DNA of 64,000 bases from contig OZ023273.1 in NCBI GenBank assembly GCA_964007475.1, positions 23,361,557 through 23,425,556 on the forward strand, read 5' to 3'. The position numbers were made by a program, and so were the translations under genes. Under the pieces are notes generated by a model. It was not told where the DNA came from, made no database searches, and saw only the letters and a list, made by a program, of their open reading frames with translations. The number at the start of each line of letters is the position of its first letter. Positions within the stretch are counted from its first letter, which is position 1. This stretch comes from Hybos culiciformis (lineage: Eukaryota; Arthropoda; Insecta; Diptera; Hybotidae). Below, one piece after another: positions 59,471 to 64,000 of this stretch.

Positions 59471-62400
59471 TCTTACAATCCAAAACTTTAATGATAGAAA
59501 AATTTTAATAAACTATAGATATGAAACGAAAACAGTTCTTTCAATGCGTGAAAGTTATTGACATTAAATTTAAATTTATTATAACATAGTGTAAGCTACT
59601 TACATAAAGTAAATTATTTGAGTATACCTAGGTGTAGGTATTTATATACAATAATTATTTGTAAAAATTTTATCAATGAGTAAAAAAAAAAATTTTAAAA
59701 AAATATTTTTTTCTCAAAAATTGCGCAACTGCCAAAAAAATTTTTTTTTGGTAAGAACAAAAATGTTTTCGTATTACTTATAAAGCCTGTGTATCTTTTA
59801 CTGATTATCTGTAATACTTCTTTTTTTCTAGATAATTTCGTTAATTTCCCCTTAATATTTTATTAAGGTAATATTTCTTTGGCATTAACTTTTATTTTTA
59901 TTTTTCACAGAACAAATATTTCTCACTGCACTTTAATTTTAACTCCAAAATTTATTGTAATTTATGTTTTTTTTTTTACTTTTTTAAATATGCGAAATAA
60001 AATTAATTTATAATTTATTAATAAACTTAAAATAATATAAAATTTTAAATAATATTTGACATAATTTTTTTTTTTTTTTTTTCAACTTTTCTCAATAAAA
60101 TTTAGATTGAGACTGATTATTTTATTATACTGAGTGCTGAAATAGTAAAATATCTATATAAATTTTTGCTGCAATAATGTGAGTAAAATGTGCGAACAAA
60201 ATATATTGAAACATTCTTACAGAATGAAAACTTGTTGTACCTAATTATGTTTAATTGTTATTTTTTGAATTCATTATAAGCAGAAAATAAAATAGAAAAA
60301 TAAAATTAAAAAAAAATAACATAAAAAGGCAGCTATAATCCGTAGTAAAAGGTATATAAAGTAGTAAATAAGAATATTGTTATTTATTATAAGGTCATAA
60401 ATTACATATTGAGAAATATTGTCATTTGAAAAATTATCGAGTTTAAATTATTCGCCAAAAAAAACATAAATCGATTTTGTCAACGTCACTTCGGCAACTA
60501 TGATAACTATGATAATGTACTAGAAACTAGATAATTATTTAATATAAAATTTCTAAGATAAAATGAGAAATAAACAAATGGAGCATATAAAAACGTCAAA
60601 TTCGATTATGATGAGTACATTAAAATATGAGATATTTATATCTCTTGAATATAAATAACTGCATAATTTATTCAAAAATTTTTTTTACCAATGAGCAATA
60701 TTATGTTGTTTGGCATAACAAGCACATTGTGATTGTGAATATGTATAATATAATCTGTCTGTTTTTTACTTTTTTTTATCTGTGCTTTTTGTTATTCAAA
60801 TCAGTTTTAAGTTGTAACATTTTCCAATGCATTTACAGCTCTAAACTAAATTTTTGTTCTCTCTCTAGGAGATAATATATTTTTATAATTCCTACCAATA
60901 TTTTTCATCATTATTTAGGAGTAATTTTATTAACATCATCTATTTCATTTTAAGGTTTTAAGATTATTATGTATGCATTATTTCTACTTTAGTAAGTTAC
61001 AGTATTATGTACTTAATTTACAGACAGCTCTACACAATATGCTTAGATTTATTTAAAAAACAAAAATCTAAAATATATATGTGATATTTCTTAATATCAA
61101 ATTACTATAACTGCTAACTTTGTCATAAATGTACATTATACATTTTCAATTAGTACTTAACTTCCAGCCGTCCAATTATCTGATGAAACTTAAGAAAATA
61201 AACGGCCCAGAAATATTAAAATTATTATAAAAATAAATATTTTAGGTAACTGGAATTTGTTACATCAAGCTTCTAATTATTAATGCTTTTTTTTTTTTTT
61301 AAGTTCAAATTGTGAAATTTCTTAATACTATTAGCGAAAAATCTTTTACTGTCAATAAATTCTTTTCTTCAAGATTTATTCGTATCTATGCTCGTTATAG
61401 AAAGATTTTTTATTTAACACTATATACATACGTAAATATATAAATCTTATTATTTTCTAAAGTAATTTAAAAAAAAATTAAACATTGTAATTAACATTAT
61501 TAGTACGTATATTATAATAAAAAAATTAACGTTCTATTTAATGTTATTGCTTGGAAATTTAGAAAAAATTTAAAATTTTAATAATATATAAAATACGTTC
61601 GGAGTACATGTTTCTAAAAATCAAGAACCACTTCACCAATTGATACTATAATTGGACCATATACGTAAGTTTGGATTTCAGAAGTTTTCTATTAAGTTTG
61701 TTTCCAGTAGGCTGCATTAGTGGTGGGATAGATATCTCGAAAAAACGTTTTTATGTAACTAACAAAACCATTTAGTGGGCCCAAACTTAAGAGAATCGAA
61801 CCTACAAGTCGATGTTACTTATGGTCTAGATCTAGAGTAGAGTCTAACTGTGGTATTGATTGGTCAAGTGGTCTTAGAAACACATAAAAAAAGAGTATCA
61901 TAAATTTTTTTTTTTTGAAATATCCATCAACGTCAGAAACATATACATATCTCGGAATCGTACGGAAGTTTTTTTTATATTAAGTAGATAATAATAAATT
62001 AAATTTTTGGACACATTAGTTATGGCACGTATCGAAGTTCGGGGATCAACTACTATCTGTAAGTATTGTCTACGTATAACAACTTATTAACGTTTATCTA
62101 AAATTCAGTACAGTAATAATTGTAGGATGCTTAAATAACATACATACTACATGTTACTATACATTAGTATACTAGTAATCGCCAGCACTCGAAATTCGAG
62201 TGAGATTACTTTTCATTTGATTTTGTTTTGAATGAATCATAGTATTTGTTGTTGTATACATTAAAAATTAATTTCGTGATTTCAAAAAAAACTGATTCAA
62301 ACAAATTTATGATGATACCTTCATTTAAAAAAGTTATCAAAATCGGTCCATAAATTTCATCTGTTGTAGAGATACCAAAGGTTTGTATGGAAAAAAGTTA

Positions 62401-62958
62401 GAAGATTTATATATAGATTAAAAAAAAAATTAATTATGTGAAAATAAAATCAAAGTTTCATAAAAATTTCTTTGTATGTACCTATTATAAAACCTTGTGC
62501 AAATGTTCTAATCTAAGTCCACATCATTGAATTTACTTAATTAAGTTTTAAATTGTAACAATAGTTGCTTCCTGATGGAGCAAATATTTTCCTGCCAATA
62601 AAAAATTCATCAAGGTTGAAATCAAACAATGAAATTCAGCTCATCTAAAATGAAATCATAAGGCAACATTTTCATTTTTTCTAAAATCGAATGATTATTT
62701 ATTTTTATTTATTTTTAGCGACCTATAAGTATTAATTATCAGACTAAGATAGTACAGCCACTTTTGTTGGTTCAGACCCTAATAATAATTGCAGAATTTG
62801 GTCATATCACCTTATCCAGTAAATTTTACCAAACTTTCGTATCTTATGCTAAACTATACTTAATATGTACATTATAAGAATAATAATTAAATGATTTCGT
62901 TCGTATATCTTGATTATAATTACAATGTAATTTCAATGTCTCGCTTGATACTAACGAT
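59471..62958. other. Gene-free DNA with transposon-like patches
   Basis: Mostly AT-rich with homopolymer runs. The stretches 61590-61990 and 62160-62420 are more complex, with phrases such as AAAATCGGTCCATAAATTTC that recall decayed insect repeats, but no ORF, TIR pair or tail could be fixed. The short plus-strand frame at 60627-60875 lacks support. Confidence 0.5.
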
Positions 62959-63236
62959 ATCCCAGCTAGCACTGAATGCATTTTGAATCAATTCAAAATA
63001 CATTGAACGTGATACTTGAATGCATTACTATACATTACTTTTTTCAAAGAGGTTTTGATTACGATGTCCGCCTGTAGAATATATCTCCCCTTAAAAATGG
63101 TTACGGCAAATGCATCACAAAATGCATTTCGAAAAAGTATTTAGAACGTATTTAGGAAATGTATTTCTGAATACATTTAAATAATGAGTTTTAAATCTAT
63201 TTTGGAAATGTATTGATAATGCATTTAAGCTGGGAT
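62959..63236. mobile_element. Small TIR element (MITE candidate) with AATGCATTT-type internal motifs
   Basis: Ends ATCCCAGCTAGCACTGAATG and its partial reverse complement AATGCATTTAAGCTGGGAT. The interior repeats AATGCATTT, TGCATT and AAATGTATTT several times in both directions. About 278 bases, non-coding. Target duplication uncertain. Confidence 0.5.
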
Positions 63237-64000
63237 TAGTTATAGTTCATAACGAAATAATTTAAAATAAAAAAAAGGAAAATTTCTAGTGTAAATATAA
63301 ATTTTTGTAAAAGCGCAATATATTATCCACATTACATTTTTGTAAAAATACAAAAATATTTTTAAAAATCTATGTACGTAGGCTTTCGGAAATTTTGGTT
63401 TCTTGAATTCACAATCATTTTTCGGCATTAATATCGAATTTTTTGTTGATTTCGGTGTTATGGCGTTAGTTCGTGAAGACTGTAAATAGATGCATATATC
63501 AAAGTATTAAGGACCGAATATTTAAAGGTTAATTTCCAATATTACACTACAAATAAAAATACACAAATTCAAAAATAAAAGAAAATTAAACAGACCATAA
63601 AGATCAGTTTTTATCCTTGTTAAAACAAATAACTTTAACAAGGAAGGAATTTTATTTCTATGTTGTTTTTTTTTAATTATAACAAAAATGTTTTCGTGAT
63701 GAATCATTGAAATCTAATAAGAGAAAATGTTATTACGATCTCCATGTTGTTTTTATGATTACAACTTGCGATAATGTATATATATCCTGTATCTACAAAA
63801 AAATTAATACATATTATCTACCCGTTCAAATCAAACTATGTCAATTTTTTGCTTATTTTATACTTTAACTTCAAGCAAGGAACGCTGTAACGCTATAAGC
63901 GAAACTTATAATTTTATTTTTATTGAATATTAAAAGTATAGAAACTATTGACAACTTAAGTAAATTTATTATGCATTATGGATCTCAAATTTATAAATTG
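63237..64000. other. Gene-free AT-rich DNA at the right edge
   Basis: Two minus-strand open frames (63428-63240 and 63707-63522) are hydrophobic or low-complexity and have no recognisable family. No exon signals. Confidence 0.55.

Overview
This is a gene-poor, very A+T-rich stretch of a eukaryotic nuclear genome, almost certainly an insect. It has long AT introns with GT..AG ends and many small transposon relics. Three protein-coding genes can be assembled exon by exon, and one LINE retrotransposon is recognisable. The order tolkin-like gene then tolloid-like gene, head to tail, matches the tok-tld pair of Drosophila, so I infer a dipteran. The species cannot be named from this window.

Layout. 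Positions 1-17637 contain no complete gene. They hold a small ORF relic at the left edge (62-253, minus strand), and at 6870-8915 a striking repeat cluster: a large inverted repeat, a ~108-bp tandem array, and a foldback-like array of 59-bp palindromic units split by a nested GC-rich hairpin element. Positions 17638-30675 (plus) hold twelve exons of a tok-like BMP1/tolloid-family metalloprotease; its signal-peptide exon is not found. Positions 36589-46195 (plus) hold the complete 12-exon tld-like paralogue (1118 codons). Positions 50865-47890 (minus) hold a six-exon type I L-asparaginase with C-terminal ankyrin repeats, convergent with tld. Positions 55660-52290 (minus) hold a decayed CR1/Jockey-type LINE with a PHD-finger ORF1. 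Positions 55785-64000 hold no gene, only several terminal-inverted-repeat (TIR) elements and relics.

The two proteases share the canonical order prodomain, astacin protease, CUB1, CUB2, EGF1, CUB3, EGF2, CUB4, CUB5. Family members are secreted and activate BMP/Dpp-type signalling by cleaving antagonists of the Chordin/Sog type (family knowledge). The paralogues differ in prodomain length (about 456 visible residues against 208) and in intron positions: tok has an extra intron in CUB1, and tld has two extra introns around EGF2. They share a previously unremarked-looking prodomain block and a C-terminal tail motif. The asparaginase is a cytoplasmic amidohydrolase with no visible functional link to the proteases.

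The most interesting non-genic observations are the 59-bp palindrome array with its nested perfect 44-bp G-rich hairpin, a small TIR family whose empty site is preserved in a neighbouring tandem copy (giving the ATAT target duplication directly), and a TA-flanked TIR element in a tok intron carrying a tRNA-like head with an A-rich tail. All coordinates were read by eye; no searches were run.
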